DNA of 64,000 nt from JAUVKT01 sp036350795 (GCA_036350795.1 JAZBNV010000035.1:3259-67258); one strand, 5' to 3'; positions 45,135 through 54,110 are shown, counted from the stretch's first letter. Translations and numbers: made by a program. Notes: generated from the letters alone by a model not told the origin.

Positions 45135-45144
45135 AAAAATGGGT

Positions 45145-47601
45145 TTATACTATCTTCCTGGGTTTATCAACTTTTTGTTTTAAAAGTGCTAAATCGAGTA
45201 CATCCATTATTGATCTGACGTAGGTAAAATTAAGTCCCTTAAGATAAAGTTCATTAATTTCATCTACATTTTTTTTATTTTCTGCAGAAAGAATTACCTG
45301 TTTTATACCTGCCCTGCGTGCTGCGAGTATCTTCTCCTTTATGCCTCCCACAGGTAAAACCTTACCTCTAAGGGTAATTTCGCCCGTCATTGCCAGGTAT
45401 TTCTTTACCTTCCTCTGCGTAAAGGCTGAAGCAATTGATGTTGCCATGGTTATACCGGCAGAGGGTCCGTCTTTTGGAATTGCTCCTTCCGGAACATGGA
45501 CATGAATATTCCATTTTTCGGTAAAGTTGTCGGGTAAGCCGAGTACCTCAGAGTTTGCCTTTAAATACTCAAGAGCTATTACTGCCGACTCTTTCATAAC
45601 ATCACCAAGGTTACCTGTAAGTGTAAGTTTACCTGCCCCGGGGCTCAGGCTTGTTTCAACAAATAATATTTCTCCTCCAGCTGCCGTCCAGGCCAGGCCT
45701 GTTACTACCCCGGCCTGCTCGTTCCCTGTGTACTGATCGCGGTTGTAAGCAGGTGCACCAAGAACCTCGAGCACCTTGTTCCTGGTAACAGATGCAGCAT
45801 ATTCTTTTCCAAAGGCTATCTCTTTGGCAGTACTGCGAACCATCTTCGCAAGTCTCTTATCCAGTTCTCTTACTCCGGATTCCCTTGTATAATTATCAAT
45901 TATCTCGGCAATCACGGTTTTTCCTATTTTAAACTGGCTGTTTTTAACACCATGGTTCTGCAGTTGCTTTGGCAGAAGATGGCGCCTGGCTATCTCGATC
46001 TTTTCTTCAAGCAGGTAACCATTTATTTCAATTAATTCCATCCTGTCCCTGAGTGCCGGGCCAATAGTGCCAAGGGTATTTGCAGTGGCAATAAAAAGAA
46101 CATTGGAAAGGTCGTAATCAAGCTCAAGAAAGTTATCGTGAAAAGCCGAATTTTGCTCCGGGTCAAGCACTTCAAGCAGGGCCGACGAGGGGTCGCCCCT
46201 GAAGTCCTGACCAACCTTATCTATCTCATCCAGTATAAATACAGGGTTAGATGTGCCGGCTTTCTTAATATTCTGAAGTATGCGCCCGGTCATTGCACCG
46301 ATATAGGTTTTCCTGTGGCCTCTGATCTCGGCCTCATCATGAAGGCCTCCAAGTGACATCCTGACATACTTTCTACCAAGAGCATCTGCAACAGATTTTC
46401 CCAGCGATGTCTTTCCTACGCCGGGAGGTCCGTGCAGGCAAAGTATTGGTGATTTAAGGTCTCCTTTGAGTTTAATCACAGCCAGGTGTTCGAGTATCCT
46501 CTCCTTAACTTCTTCCAGACCATAGTGATCGCTATCCAGCACCTTGCGTGCATTCTCGAGATCCAGGTTATCGCTGGTAAATTCGTTCCATGGCAGATCC
46601 AGCATTGTCTGTATATAGTTTACCTGCACTGAATACTCTGCTGCAGCCGGGTTGAGTCGTTGCAGTTTATCCAGCTCCTTCTCAAAAGCCTCAGCCACCT
46701 GCTCATTCCATTTCTTTTTACCTGCCTTTTCCCTGAACTCTGTAAGTTCCTTTTCGTGGGGATTATCTCCCAGTTCGTTCTGGATGGTCCTCATCTGCTG
46801 GAGAAGCAGGAATTCGCGTTGTTGCTGGTCAAGGTCGCTCTTTACCTTTGACTGGAGTTCATTCTTTAGCTCCAGCAGCTGCATTTCCTGCACCAGGTGT
46901 TCAAGCAGTTTTACTCCCCTGTCGTACATCGAATCAAGCTCCAGGAGGTTTTGCTTATCTTTCAGGTTAACATTTGTATTCGAGCAGATAAAATTGATCA
47001 GGTAAGTTTTGTTTTCAATATTTTTGATAGCAAATGTAGCCTCCTGCGAAATCATGGGATTTAGCTTGATCATCCTGAGCGACATATCTTTAAGAGAGCC
47101 TACTATTGCCTCAAATTCTTTATTTTTTCCGGCAGGATAGATATCTTCTCTGAGTTTAACCTGCGAGATTATATAGGGATTTTCACTTACAGGGCTGACC
47201 AGCTCTATTCTTCTCTTGCCCTGAATAATAGCCGTTGTAGAGCCATCAGGCATTTCAAGCAGTTTTACGATCTGGCCGATGGTACCAATCCTGTACAGGT
47301 CTTTAAAACCCGGATCCTCGATTTCGGGATCGGTCTGAGCAAAGGTTCCCACTATCCTGTCGCTCTTATATGCATCCCTGATTAAGCTCACCGACTTGGG
47401 CCGGCCAATTGATATTGGCAGAACCACACCCGGGAAAAGTACATTATTCCTGAGAGACAATATCGGCATCTGCCCGGGAAAATCAGTTTCCTCCAGGTCA
47501 GAATCATCGCCATCAGCTATAATGGGAATAATTTCACCTTCCTCGTCAATAATATCACCAAAGACTATCCTGGCTCCTGCCTTTTCAAACTTCCTGTTCA
47601 T
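45145..47601 (-). CDS. lon: ATP-dependent protease Lon
   Basis: The 818-residue enzyme has the N-terminal LonN substrate-recognition domain (about 50-240), a coiled-coil linker, AAA+ module (Walker A GPPGVGKTSLGK near 392, Walker B PVFILDEIDKVG) and the Ser-Lys protease domain (PKDGPSAGITM, catalytic Ser near 712; catalytic Lys about 43 residues later). It destroys misfolded proteins. ATG at 47601 is preferred to TTG at 47607. The upstream 47608-47750 region carries a sigma54-like promoter and TGACA/TGTCA sites. It heads lon-APC-coaD. Confidence 0.96.
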   Translation of the reverse strand: MNRKFEKAGARIVFGDIIDEEGEIIPIIADGDDSDLEETDFPGQMPILSLRNNVLFPGVVLPISIGRPKSVSLIRDAYKSDRIVGTFAQTDPEIEDPGFKDLYRIGTIGQIVKLLEMPDGSTTAIIQGKRRIELVSPVSENPYIISQVKLREDIYPAGKNKEFEAIVGSLKDMSLRMIKLNPMISQEATFAIKNIENKTYLINFICSNTNVNLKDKQNLLELDSMYDRGVKLLEHLVQEMQLLELKNELQSKVKSDLDQQQREFLLLQQMRTIQNELGDNPHEKELTEFREKAGKKKWNEQVAEAFEKELDKLQRLNPAAAEYSVQVNYIQTMLDLPWNEFTSDNLDLENARKVLDSDHYGLEEVKERILEHLAVIKLKGDLKSPILCLHGPPGVGKTSLGKSVADALGRKYVRMSLGGLHDEAEIRGHRKTYIGAMTGRILQNIKKAGTSNPVFILDEIDKVGQDFRGDPSSALLEVLDPEQNSAFHDNFLELDYDLSNVLFIATANTLGTIGPALRDRMELIEINGYLLEEKIEIARRHLLPKQLQNHGVKNSQFKIGKTVIAEIIDNYTRESGVRELDKRLAKMVRSTAKEIAFGKEYAASVTRNKVLEVLGAPAYNRDQYTGNEQAGVVTGLAWTAAGGEILFVETSLSPGAGKLTLTGNLGDVMKESAVIALEYLKANSEVLGLPDNFTEKWNIHVHVPEGAIPKDGPSAGITMATSIASAFTQRKVKKYLAMTGEITLRGKVLPVGGIKEKILAARRAGIKQVILSAENKKNVDEINELYLKGLNFTYVRSIMDVLDLALLKQKVDKPRKIV

Positions 47602-47673
47602 AATCAAATTCTAATATGCCAAATTTACATATATGTTTTGCAAAATACGTTTTTTATCAATGTATCCTTAATG

Positions 47674-47689
47674 ATCAATGATTATGCCA
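47674..47689 (-). promoter_or_regulatory. Sigma54-like promoter for lon
   Basis: The minus strand reads TGGCAT-AATCA-TTGAT, matching TGGCAC-N5-TTGC except for T at the last -24 base and GA instead of GC. Start is predicted near 47662, 61 nt before the lon ATG. The same GA variant occurs at hsp20. Confidence 0.45.
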
Positions 47690-47730
47690 TCAGGAATAAT
47701 TGTCAGCGTCAACTAAAACAGATGCTATAA

Positions 47731-47747
47731 ATTGACAATGTGTCAAT
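47731..47747. promoter_or_regulatory. Inverted repeat ATTGACA-N3-TGTCAAT upstream of lon
   Basis: Seven-base arms ATTGACA and TGTCAAT around ATG form a perfect inverted repeat 42 nt from the sigma54-like -24 element. A second pair TGTCA-GC-GTCAA lies at 47701-47712. The half-sites match those at hsp20 and grpE. It lies right after the rpmE2 terminator, so it belongs to lon control. Confidence 0.5.
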
Positions 47748-47777
47748 AAAAAACAGGGACACAAAACTGTGCCCCTG
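47746..47777 (-). terminator. Intrinsic terminator after rpmE2
   Basis: On the minus strand CAGGGGCACA, GTTT loop, TGTGTCCCTG is followed by TTTTTT. The ten-pair stem with one G-U pair lies 37 nt beyond the rpmE2 stop, separating it from lon. Confidence 0.85.
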
Positions 47778-47814
47778 CATTATTATTATCAGACTTTGCC
47801 TGTTTCTGTATTGA

Positions 47815-48078
47815 CTATTTCTTCTTTGATCCGTGGTTCTTATACCTGTTCATAAACTTATCAACCCTACCGGCGGTGTCTACCAGCTTCATTTTACCTG
47901 TATAGAAGGGATGAGATGTATTGGAGATTTCAAGTTTGATAAGGGGGTATTCATTTCCATCCTCCCACTTGATAGTCTCTTTTGATGCTGCTGTAGATTT
48001 AGTAAGAAAAGCCGTCTCGTTCGACATATCCTTAAATACTACGTATCTATAATTTTCCGGATGTATTTTATCTTTCAT
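47815..48078 (-). CDS. rpmE2: 50S ribosomal protein L31, type B
   Basis: The 87-residue protein starting MKDKIHPENYRYVVFKDMSN matches bL31. It lacks the zinc-binding CxxC pairs, so it is the zinc-independent type B form, which contains HPFYTGK near the middle (about 55-61). The ATG at 48078 is preferred to the one at 48111 because the extra 11 residues are not part of the family. It is monocistronic with its own strong promoter and terminator. Confidence 0.95.
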   Translation of the reverse strand: MKDKIHPENYRYVVFKDMSNETAFLTKSTAASKETIKWEDGNEYPLIKLEISNTSHPFYTGKMKLVDTAGRVDKFMNRYKNHGSKKK

Positions 48079-48124
48079 CACTCTGCTGTTTTTAATTCTT
48101 CCGTTCACCACTTATTTGGGCATG

Positions 48125-48155
48125 CAAAATTAATTATGTTTTTCGTAATTACAAA
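48125..48155 (-). promoter_or_regulatory. Bacteroidetes consensus promoter for rpmE2
   Basis: On the minus strand TTTG (48155-48152), exactly 19 nt, then TAATTTTG (48132-48125) matches TTTG-N19-TAnnTTTG fully. It lies about 45 nt upstream of the rpmE2 ATG and is the best evidence in the window that the host uses the Bacteroidetes primary sigma factor. Confidence 0.75.
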
Positions 48156-48195
48156 TACCTGACACAATAATTTTCAGATGTTTAATCATTAGTGG

Positions 48196-49377
48196 CTACA
48201 TTAACGTGGGCAGTTCATCCTTATATCTTATAAATTCTGCATTCCGGTCAACCAGGTACCTGTAGGTAGTATGTGTTTTTGATTTTTGCGCTCCAATTGC
48301 TTCGTATATCGATATCATTTTGGGATTGAAGTCACCTACCCACGACAGCTCCAGTTCCCTGTACCATGGTTTTGCCTTAAAGACCTTATAAAGCTGGAAA
48401 AATATTGCCGATTCTACTCCGCTATTCTGGTATTTAGGATGCACTCCGGCGGCGGCGGCCCTGATTCGTGTAATTTTATGATTTTTCTTCATCACGAGAA
48501 ACTTTCCTATGCTTAGCGGATCAAGTTTGCCAGACAGGTGTTTAAGTATCTGGTTTATATCGGGGTAGAGAAGGAAAAAACCAATAGGCTGATCATCATG
48601 ATATGCAAACCATACCAGTTCTTCATCGAGAAAGATCTTTGTTTTCCTGATGCTATCAAAAAGCACCTGCGGATCGAGGGGTGTAAAGTCCTCTTTGAAC
48701 TCAGCCCATGTGGCATTATATACCTCTACCACATCATTCACGTATTTAGCTGCGTTTTTAAACCTGAAATGATCAAACGAATATCCCGGTCTCTTTGATA
48801 TCCATTCTGCTATCCTCATAAAACGTTCAGGGAATACATTTACTTTGGAAAGGTCTTTAAGGTAACTGAACTGGTCAAAATAATTCTTGAATCCATACTC
48901 TTCAAAGAAGTCTTTGTAGTATGTCTTATTGTAAGGCATCCCGAAGGTAGGAACGGTAAAACAATCGACGAGCAGGCCCCAGTTATTATCATTCTCACCA
49001 AAGTTGATGGGACCATCAATGGCCTCTATTCCCCTTTCCTTAAGCCATTCGATAGCTGTATCAAAGAGCATGGCAGCAGCATTGAAGTCTTCGATAACTT
49101 CAAAATATCCGATTCCGCCGGTGGGATATTTATAGGCATTCTTTCTTATTTCATCGATAAAAGCAGCTATACGGCCCAGCGTTTTGTTTTTTTTATCAAC
49201 AAGCAGCCATCTTATGGCTTCTCCTCTTGAAAAAACGGCATTCCTGTCAGGATCAAAAACAGCTTCCACTTCTGAATCCAGGGGTGTAACCCATTTACTG
49301 TCATTTCTATACAGATATTTTGGGAAGTTAACAAACTCCTTTCTCAGGTCTTTAGTTTCAACCTCAACAATCTTCAT
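48196..49377 (-). CDS. GNAT-superfamily N-acetyltransferase-like protein
   Basis: The 393-residue protein begins MKIVEVETKDLRKEFVNFPKYLYRN and has a duplicated alpha/beta arrangement: LLVDKKNKTLGRIAAFIDE near 83-101 and RIRAAAAGVHPKYQNSGVESAIFFQLYKVF near 305-335, where the Gln/Gly-rich turn resembles the acyl-CoA loop. It is a known Bacteroidetes hypothetical family whose substrate is unknown. It is 9 nt after the class V aminotransferase gene and probably cotranscribed with it. Confidence 0.72.
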   Translation of the reverse strand: MKIVEVETKDLRKEFVNFPKYLYRNDSKWVTPLDSEVEAVFDPDRNAVFSRGEAIRWLLVDKKNKTLGRIAAFIDEIRKNAYKYPTGGIGYFEVIEDFNAAAMLFDTAIEWLKERGIEAIDGPINFGENDNNWGLLVDCFTVPTFGMPYNKTYYKDFFEEYGFKNYFDQFSYLKDLSKVNVFPERFMRIAEWISKRPGYSFDHFRFKNAAKYVNDVVEVYNATWAEFKEDFTPLDPQVLFDSIRKTKIFLDEELVWFAYHDDQPIGFFLLYPDINQILKHLSGKLDPLSIGKFLVMKKNHKITRIRAAAAGVHPKYQNSGVESAIFFQLYKVFKAKPWYRELELSWVGDFNPKMISIYEAIGAQKSKTHTTYRYLVDRNAEFIRYKDELPTLM

Positions 49378-49386
49378 TACAAAGAA

Positions 49387-50853
49387 TTAAATGTTAAACC
49401 ATTCTCTGACTATTTTTTTGCCCTCGCACTCCCTGCCTTTATAAATATACTCGTTTTTTCTCTTATCATAAGAATAATCTTCTCCCCATTTTTCAGCATT
49501 TTGAGCTATCTGCTCAACTGCCATGATCAGCTTATACACTTCTTCGTCGGTGGTAGTGGGATGAATTGATATTCTTACCCATCCTGGCTTATCGCTCAGG
49601 TCGCCGCTGTTGATACGCCGGGTAATTTCCCTGCTCATATCATGACTGACTTCAAGGAGATAATGACCATAGGTACCTGCACATGCACATCCGCCCCTTA
49701 CCTGTATTCCATACCTGTCGCTTAATAGTTTTACTATAAGGTTATAGTGAATATCTTTAATAAAAAATGAAAGCACTCCAAGTCTGTCGGTGATATTATC
49801 GGCAAGTATTTTAAGCCCCTTTATTTTACTTAATCCTTTAAAAAGTGTTTCTACAAGTTCCCTTTCCCTTGCCATTATTTTATCAGTACCCATTTTTTCT
49901 TTCAGCTTAATTGCCAGGGCGGCTCTCATCACCTGGAGAAATCCGGGGGTGCCACCATCCTCACGGGCTTCGATATCATCCACATATTTATATTCTCCCC
50001 ATGGATTGGTCCAGTCAACCGTACCTCCTCCCGGGTTATCGGGTGCTCTTGAAGTATAGAGGGCTGAGTCGAAAACCAGGATTCCTGACGAACCAGGTCC
50101 CCCCAGGAATTTATGAGGAGAAAAAAAGATTGCGTCTATTTTTTCAAGCGGATCCGCAGGGTGCATATCGATGTCTTCGTATGGAGCAGAAGCAGCAAAA
50201 TCAACAAAGCAGAGGCCTCCATTCTGGTGCATTATCTTAGCCAGCTGGTGATACGGGGTATGAACACCTGTTACGTTAGAGCATGCACTGAATGAGCCAA
50301 TTTTGTATTTCCGGGAGCTGTATTTGGCAAGCTCAGCCTCGAGAGATTCAGGATTTACCGTAAGGCCTTCTCCCGGGGGTAACACAATAACTTCAGCAAT
50401 AGTCTCATACCATGGAGTCTGGTTTGAATGATGCTCCATATGTGTAATAAATACAACAGGCCTGTTATCTCCCATTTTCGTCACATCCCCTACATGGTCA
50501 CATCTTTTCAGGCCGAGCATCCTGATAAGTTTATTTATCTCGGTTGTCATGCCAGTGCCCGCAGCAATCAAAACATCGCCAGGTCCGGCATTTACATGCT
50601 TTTTAATTATTGTCTGTGCCTGGTGATAAGCCCAGGTCATCCTTGAACCAGTCTCTGTAGTTTCGGTATGGGTATTAGCCACGTAAGGGCCAATAGTGTT
50701 TGTTATCCTATCTTCAATTGGAGCATAGAGCCTTCCACTTGCAATCCAGTCGAAATAGGCAATCTTTTGAGGTCCCAGCGATCCCTGGTACACCTCGTCA
50801 ATACCAATAATATTTTTTCTGAACTGCTCAAAATATTTTTCCAGTGCTTCCAT
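49387..50853 (-). CDS. Class V aminotransferase / cysteine desulfurase-like PLP enzyme
   Basis: The 488-residue enzyme shows the class V fold: VLIAAGTGMTTEINKLIRML near 96-115, FVDFAASAPYEDIDMHPADP and the PLP-Lys in AIFFSPHKFLGGPGSSGILVF (about 238-258). A Cys-containing loop RGGCACAGTYGHYLLE near 391-406 resembles the active-site loop of cysteine desulfurases. No IscU/SufU partner is adjacent. Desulfurase, selenocysteine lyase or another amino-acid epimerase/lyase are all possible. Confidence 0.84.
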   Translation of the reverse strand: MEALEKYFEQFRKNIIGIDEVYQGSLGPQKIAYFDWIASGRLYAPIEDRITNTIGPYVANTHTETTETGSRMTWAYHQAQTIIKKHVNAGPGDVLIAAGTGMTTEINKLIRMLGLKRCDHVGDVTKMGDNRPVVFITHMEHHSNQTPWYETIAEVIVLPPGEGLTVNPESLEAELAKYSSRKYKIGSFSACSNVTGVHTPYHQLAKIMHQNGGLCFVDFAASAPYEDIDMHPADPLEKIDAIFFSPHKFLGGPGSSGILVFDSALYTSRAPDNPGGGTVDWTNPWGEYKYVDDIEAREDGGTPGFLQVMRAALAIKLKEKMGTDKIMARERELVETLFKGLSKIKGLKILADNITDRLGVLSFFIKDIHYNLIVKLLSDRYGIQVRGGCACAGTYGHYLLEVSHDMSREITRRINSGDLSDKPGWVRISIHPTTTDEEVYKLIMAVEQIAQNAEKWGEDYSYDKRKNEYIYKGRECEGKKIVREWFNI

Positions 50854-50951
50854 TTTACACTTATTTTATGGCCAAAAAACTGTGGTAACCAATACTGTTT
50901 AACCGGTCGGTAAAGATAGCCAATTTTAGAAAATCAGAAAGATGACCTTAA

Positions 50952-52346
50952 TCAATAAACATTAATTATCCTGTGGTCGATAAGCACGAATACAATTACG
51001 GTAGCAGCTGTATATAAGGCGTATGTTATAAGAGGTATATATTCACCCGGCTTAATCTTCATTTTTACATATACGTAAAGGGTAAGAACCACCTTTTCAA
51101 GCATATAGACTATAAATGTTGCAACGGCAACACCGACGGCACCATAGCTTTTTACCATCAGAAGGCTGAGTGGAATATTTATCCCTATTTCAAAAATCGC
51201 AGCAAACAATGTTACCATGGTTCTCTTTCTGCCAATAATTATGGTATGCGGAAAGATCAGCCTTGGTATAACCAGGAGGATATACACCATAAAGATATCG
51301 GCACTTCGCAGGAAGTCGGGTGTAAAGATCCTGGGGTAGAGCCAGCGCGCAAAAAACAACATCAGTAAGGATGCCGGAAAAAGGAAATGCATCAGCCGGC
51401 GCGACTTAAATTTTATGGAAGCCAGGGCCTCCTTCATCCCTGTCCTGGTTGAGAATTTGGGCAGCATAGCACTGCTCAGGGCATTTGCCATAAGGAGAAC
51501 GAGTGGAAATTCCTTGGCTCCATATCTGAAAATCGCAAACATTTTAGGATCGTCGAAATAGGCATTAACTATTACCCCGTCGATATACTGTGCCGAGCCA
51601 CTGATCAGGCTTGTAATAATAAGGGGCATACCAAGCCTTAGATGTTCCCTGATGAAATCTTTTGATATCTTAAACTCGGCATAGCGCCTGAGCAGGATAA
51701 TAAGCCATATCCATCTTACACCGGCTACCAGCAATAATCCGTAGATCGACCATATAAAGCCTTTCCCTGCCAGTACCGGGGCAAGAATCAGAATAAGCTG
51801 GGGAATAAAGGTGTATATCCCATACTGGAATATGCGATGCGATCTTCCCCTTAGAAGATAAATATATTCAATCAGGCATACCGGGCTGCTCAGGAAAATG
51901 TACAGCAGAAGCAGGTTCAGGTAGGGTACATTACCGCTGATGCCATATACAGAAAAACTACCTTTAAGCAGGTGACCGGAAATAAAGATAATAAAGCTGA
52001 ATGCCAGCAAAAGGAGGAAGGCATTAAAAAACTCCGGCGACTTTTCAATTACATTCTCTCCGAGGCGCCTGAACGATCTGTTTCGGTTATAAAGCGGTAA
52101 TAATGATTGTATTATACCTGTAACCCAGAAAAAACTCAGGAAGCTTGCAATAAACATAAACATTTCCCAGGAGCCAATCTCCTCAGGCGTCAGGTGACTC
52201 TTTGTAAATACGATACTTACAACAAAGAATACAGAAAATCTCAGAAGCGAAAAGATTTGCAGACCAGAAACGTTATCTATGAATTTAAGCTTTGCCAAAA
52301 GAAACCTGTAAAGTGTCTGTTTATATGCAGTAACAACTTTCGACAA
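50952..52346 (-). CDS. Polysaccharide (Wzx-like) flippase of the MOP superfamily
   Basis: The 464-residue protein has 12-14 predicted helices and the oligosaccharide-flippase pattern, with LGMPLIITSLISGSAQYIDGVIVNAYFDD in the second half. Such proteins flip lipid-linked oligosaccharide across the inner membrane. It stands alone, with no glycosyltransferase cluster nearby. A promoter with TATCTTTG lies at 52392-52385. Confidence 0.84.
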   Translation of the reverse strand: MSKVVTAYKQTLYRFLLAKLKFIDNVSGLQIFSLLRFSVFFVVSIVFTKSHLTPEEIGSWEMFMFIASFLSFFWVTGIIQSLLPLYNRNRSFRRLGENVIEKSPEFFNAFLLLLAFSFIIFISGHLLKGSFSVYGISGNVPYLNLLLLYIFLSSPVCLIEYIYLLRGRSHRIFQYGIYTFIPQLILILAPVLAGKGFIWSIYGLLLVAGVRWIWLIILLRRYAEFKISKDFIREHLRLGMPLIITSLISGSAQYIDGVIVNAYFDDPKMFAIFRYGAKEFPLVLLMANALSSAMLPKFSTRTGMKEALASIKFKSRRLMHFLFPASLLMLFFARWLYPRIFTPDFLRSADIFMVYILLVIPRLIFPHTIIIGRKRTMVTLFAAIFEIGINIPLSLLMVKSYGAVGVAVATFIVYMLEKVVLTLYVYVKMKIKPGEYIPLITYALYTAATVIVFVLIDHRIINVY

Positions 52347-52384
52347 AAAGGTTGCACCAGCGGGTTTATTTCATGAGACCTGTG

Positions 52385-52412
52385 CAAAGATAATAATAGA
52401 TTAAAGAGAGCT
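52385..52412 (-). promoter_or_regulatory. Candidate promoter for the flippase gene
   Basis: The minus strand reads TATCTTTG at 52392-52385, exactly TAnnTTTG, with a TTG about 21 nt upstream. The transcript would start about 30 nt before the start codon at 52346. Confidence 0.45.
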
Positions 52413-52430
52413 GCAATTAGCCTTAAAAAT

Positions 52431-52461
52431 TTTGCAATATGGTTTTTTTGCATTTTCTTTG
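52431..52461 (+). promoter_or_regulatory. Promoter for tRNA-His
   Basis: TTTG (52431-52434), exactly 19 nt, then TTTCTTTG (52454-52461) matches TTTG-N19-TAnnTTTG with one mismatch. The start would be near 52468, just before the tRNA. Confidence 0.55.
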
Positions 52462-52474
52462 CATTCCGAAAATG

Positions 52475-52548
52475 GTGGATGTAGCTCAGCTGGTTAGAGT
52501 GCTGGATTGTGGTTCCAGAGGTCGCCGGTTCGAACCCGGTCTTCCACC
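52475..52548 (+). tRNA. tRNA-His (anticodon GTG)
   Basis: A full cloverleaf folds: acceptor GTGGATG/CTTCCAC with one T-T mismatch, D arm GCTC..GAGT, anticodon stem CTGGA/TCCAG with loop TTGTGGT giving GTG, T arm GCCGG/CCGGT with TTCGAAC. G at 52474 and C at 52548 are positioned as the G-1:C73 pair unique to tRNA-His. The CCA end is not encoded in frame (CCAG follows position 72). Confidence 0.96.
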
Positions 52549-52673
52549 CAGACAAATCAGGCTGTCACCTTGTGGCAGCCTTTTTTATTCTATAGCGTCA
52601 GATGCCTGCATTTGTAAGCCTTTAGAATAAAAAAGCTGCTGTGTTGCAGAGCAACACCAGCCTGATTTGTCTG
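52549..52673. repeat. 125-nt imperfect palindrome downstream of tRNA-His
   Basis: The ends CAGACAAATCAGGCTG (52549-52564) and CAGCCTGATTTGTCTG (52658-52673) are exact complements, and internal TTTTTTATTCTA and TAGAATAAAAAA also match. Each arm also holds its own hairpin: GGCTG..CAGCC with T6 on the plus strand, GTGTTGC/GCAACAC ahead of a T6 on the minus strand. It could be a pair of facing terminators or a MITE-like scar. Confidence 0.75.
52560..52586 (+). terminator. Intrinsic terminator of tRNA-His
   Basis: GGCTGTCAC-CTT-GTGGCAGCC forms a nine-pair stem (one G-U) with a three-base loop, followed by TTTTTT. It begins 12 nt after the tRNA and forms the left arm of the larger palindrome. Confidence 0.85.
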
Positions 52674-52817
52674 AAGTAACCCCCTTACGGCTCACAACTT
52701 CGAACAATCGCTCTCTCACAGGGGTTTTATCAAAATATGATGGTTCTCCGTCAACTTATTTTGTAATAATGCAGACTTTATCTTAGTTTTAATCGCACTA
52801 AAATAAGCTGGAATATT

Positions 52818-53024
52818 ATGTCCGGAAATAAAGAAAAGATTAAGAACCTGATGATTTCGCTGCTTAACCAGGATGGTGTTATTTCAACAGCTATGAGCGA
52901 TTCGGGAGATAAGCTGACTATCAGGTTTGATGAGAACATTATATCGATGGAAGATCTTTATGATCTGGCCAGGGAGCTCAGGGAGCTGAATATAAGTATC
53001 ACCTATATGAATTATACCCGATAA
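52818..53024 (+). CDS. Small hypothetical protein, 68 aa
   Basis: The frame starts MSGNKEKIKNLMISLLNQDG and has an alternating strand-helix pattern (VISTAMSDSGDKLTIRFDE, then a helix MEDLYDLARELRELN) with no motif I recognise. It is in the same strand as DUF3667, 27 nt upstream, and could be cotranscribed. The codon use is normal for the window, but its small size leaves doubt. Confidence 0.5.
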   Translation: MSGNKEKIKNLMISLLNQDGVISTAMSDSGDKLTIRFDENIISMEDLYDLARELRELNISITYMNYTR

Positions 53025-53051
53025 GCACCGCACCTCCGCTTATTTTTACAG

Positions 53052-53984
53052 ATGCAGCAATCAAAGGATCAGGAAAGTTCAAAGACAGGAAAGACTGAAA
53101 AAAAGACCTGTGCAAACTGTGGCGACACCGGCACCGGTATTTATTGCAGTAATTGCGGACAAAGGCATCTTGATTTAAGAAGACCTGTGTCTGACCTGAA
53201 GGAAGAGTTACTGGATACAGTAAACATTGACAGCAGGATATTTCAGACAATAATTCCCTTTACCTTCAAACCTGGTTTCCTGGCAGGAGAGTATCTGGCC
53301 GGCAAACGAAAAAAATACACTTCACCCCTTCGCCTCTATCTTTTAACGAGCATAATATTCTTCTTCCTGGCCCAGTTACACGATAATAAGACTCTGTTAA
53401 GTTCAGGAGATTCCAGTTTTAAAGTAACTGTTGATTCTACTGATGGACTGGTAATGGATGAAGCCAAGGTACTTGAGCTCCTCAAGAGTGACACCCTGCT
53501 TCTCAGGGAAGATAGCTTAATATTAAATGATTCAGAACTCAGAAAAGTTAAGAGGACAGAGCACCTGAGGCAATCTCTAATTAAGGCCTTTACTGAAAAG
53601 GAATTCTTTTTACAGGCATTATACAGGAACCTGTCATATATACTGTTTATCCTGATGCCTGTCTTTGCCTTAATCCTTAAGCTTCTGTATATGAGGCGAC
53701 GACTCTACATTGAACACCTGGTTTTTTCTCTTAACATGCATTCTTTCACCCTGCTTCTGTTTTCCTTCCTGGTAATAGTGGCCATGGTGTTTCCATCTGT
53801 TTCAGATGCAAGCCAGTGGCTCCTGGTAGTATTGCCGGTATACTTTGCTGTGGGTATGAAAAGATTTTATATGCAGGGATGGTTTAAAACCATTCTCAAA
53901 GAAATCATCCTGTCTGTTCTTTACTCCATACTACTCGCGATAGCCTTTCTTTCTGTCCTGATTATCACATTGTTTTCCTTATAG
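53052..53984 (+). CDS. DUF3667 membrane protein with an N-terminal zinc ribbon
   Basis: The 310-residue product has a four-Cys ribbon CANCGDTGTGIYCSNCGQ (about 17-34), the DUF3667 core DLRRPVSDLKEELLDTVNID and LTFKPGFLAGEYLAGKRKKYTSPLRLYLLTS-like region (about 60-105), then helices near 98-112, 190-210, 225-250 and 285-310. The family is widespread in Bacteroidetes and of unknown function. It ends before a short gap to the convergent ccsBA gene. Confidence 0.85.
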   Translation: MQQSKDQESSKTGKTEKKTCANCGDTGTGIYCSNCGQRHLDLRRPVSDLKEELLDTVNIDSRIFQTIIPFTFKPGFLAGEYLAGKRKKYTSPLRLYLLTSIIFFFLAQLHDNKTLLSSGDSSFKVTVDSTDGLVMDEAKVLELLKSDTLLLREDSLILNDSELRKVKRTEHLRQSLIKAFTEKEFFLQALYRNLSYILFILMPVFALILKLLYMRRRLYIEHLVFSLNMHSFTLLLFSFLVIVAMVFPSVSDASQWLLVVLPVYFAVGMKRFYMQGWFKTILKEIILSVLYSILLAIAFLSVLIITLFSL

Positions 53985-54110
53985 TGCTACCTGTTCACGC
54001 ATTGGCTTTTTTTAACAAGGCGGAAAAAAATAACCCTTATGCAAAATCTTTCAATAAACTGTTACAGCCGTGGTATCCGGATAATAATCTGTTTGTCTCC
54101 AGTATTTTTC

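Noticed and set aside
53985..54110. 63-codon frame at 53984-54175
   Set aside because: It runs into the 3' end of ccsBA on the opposite strand and has no start-site support.
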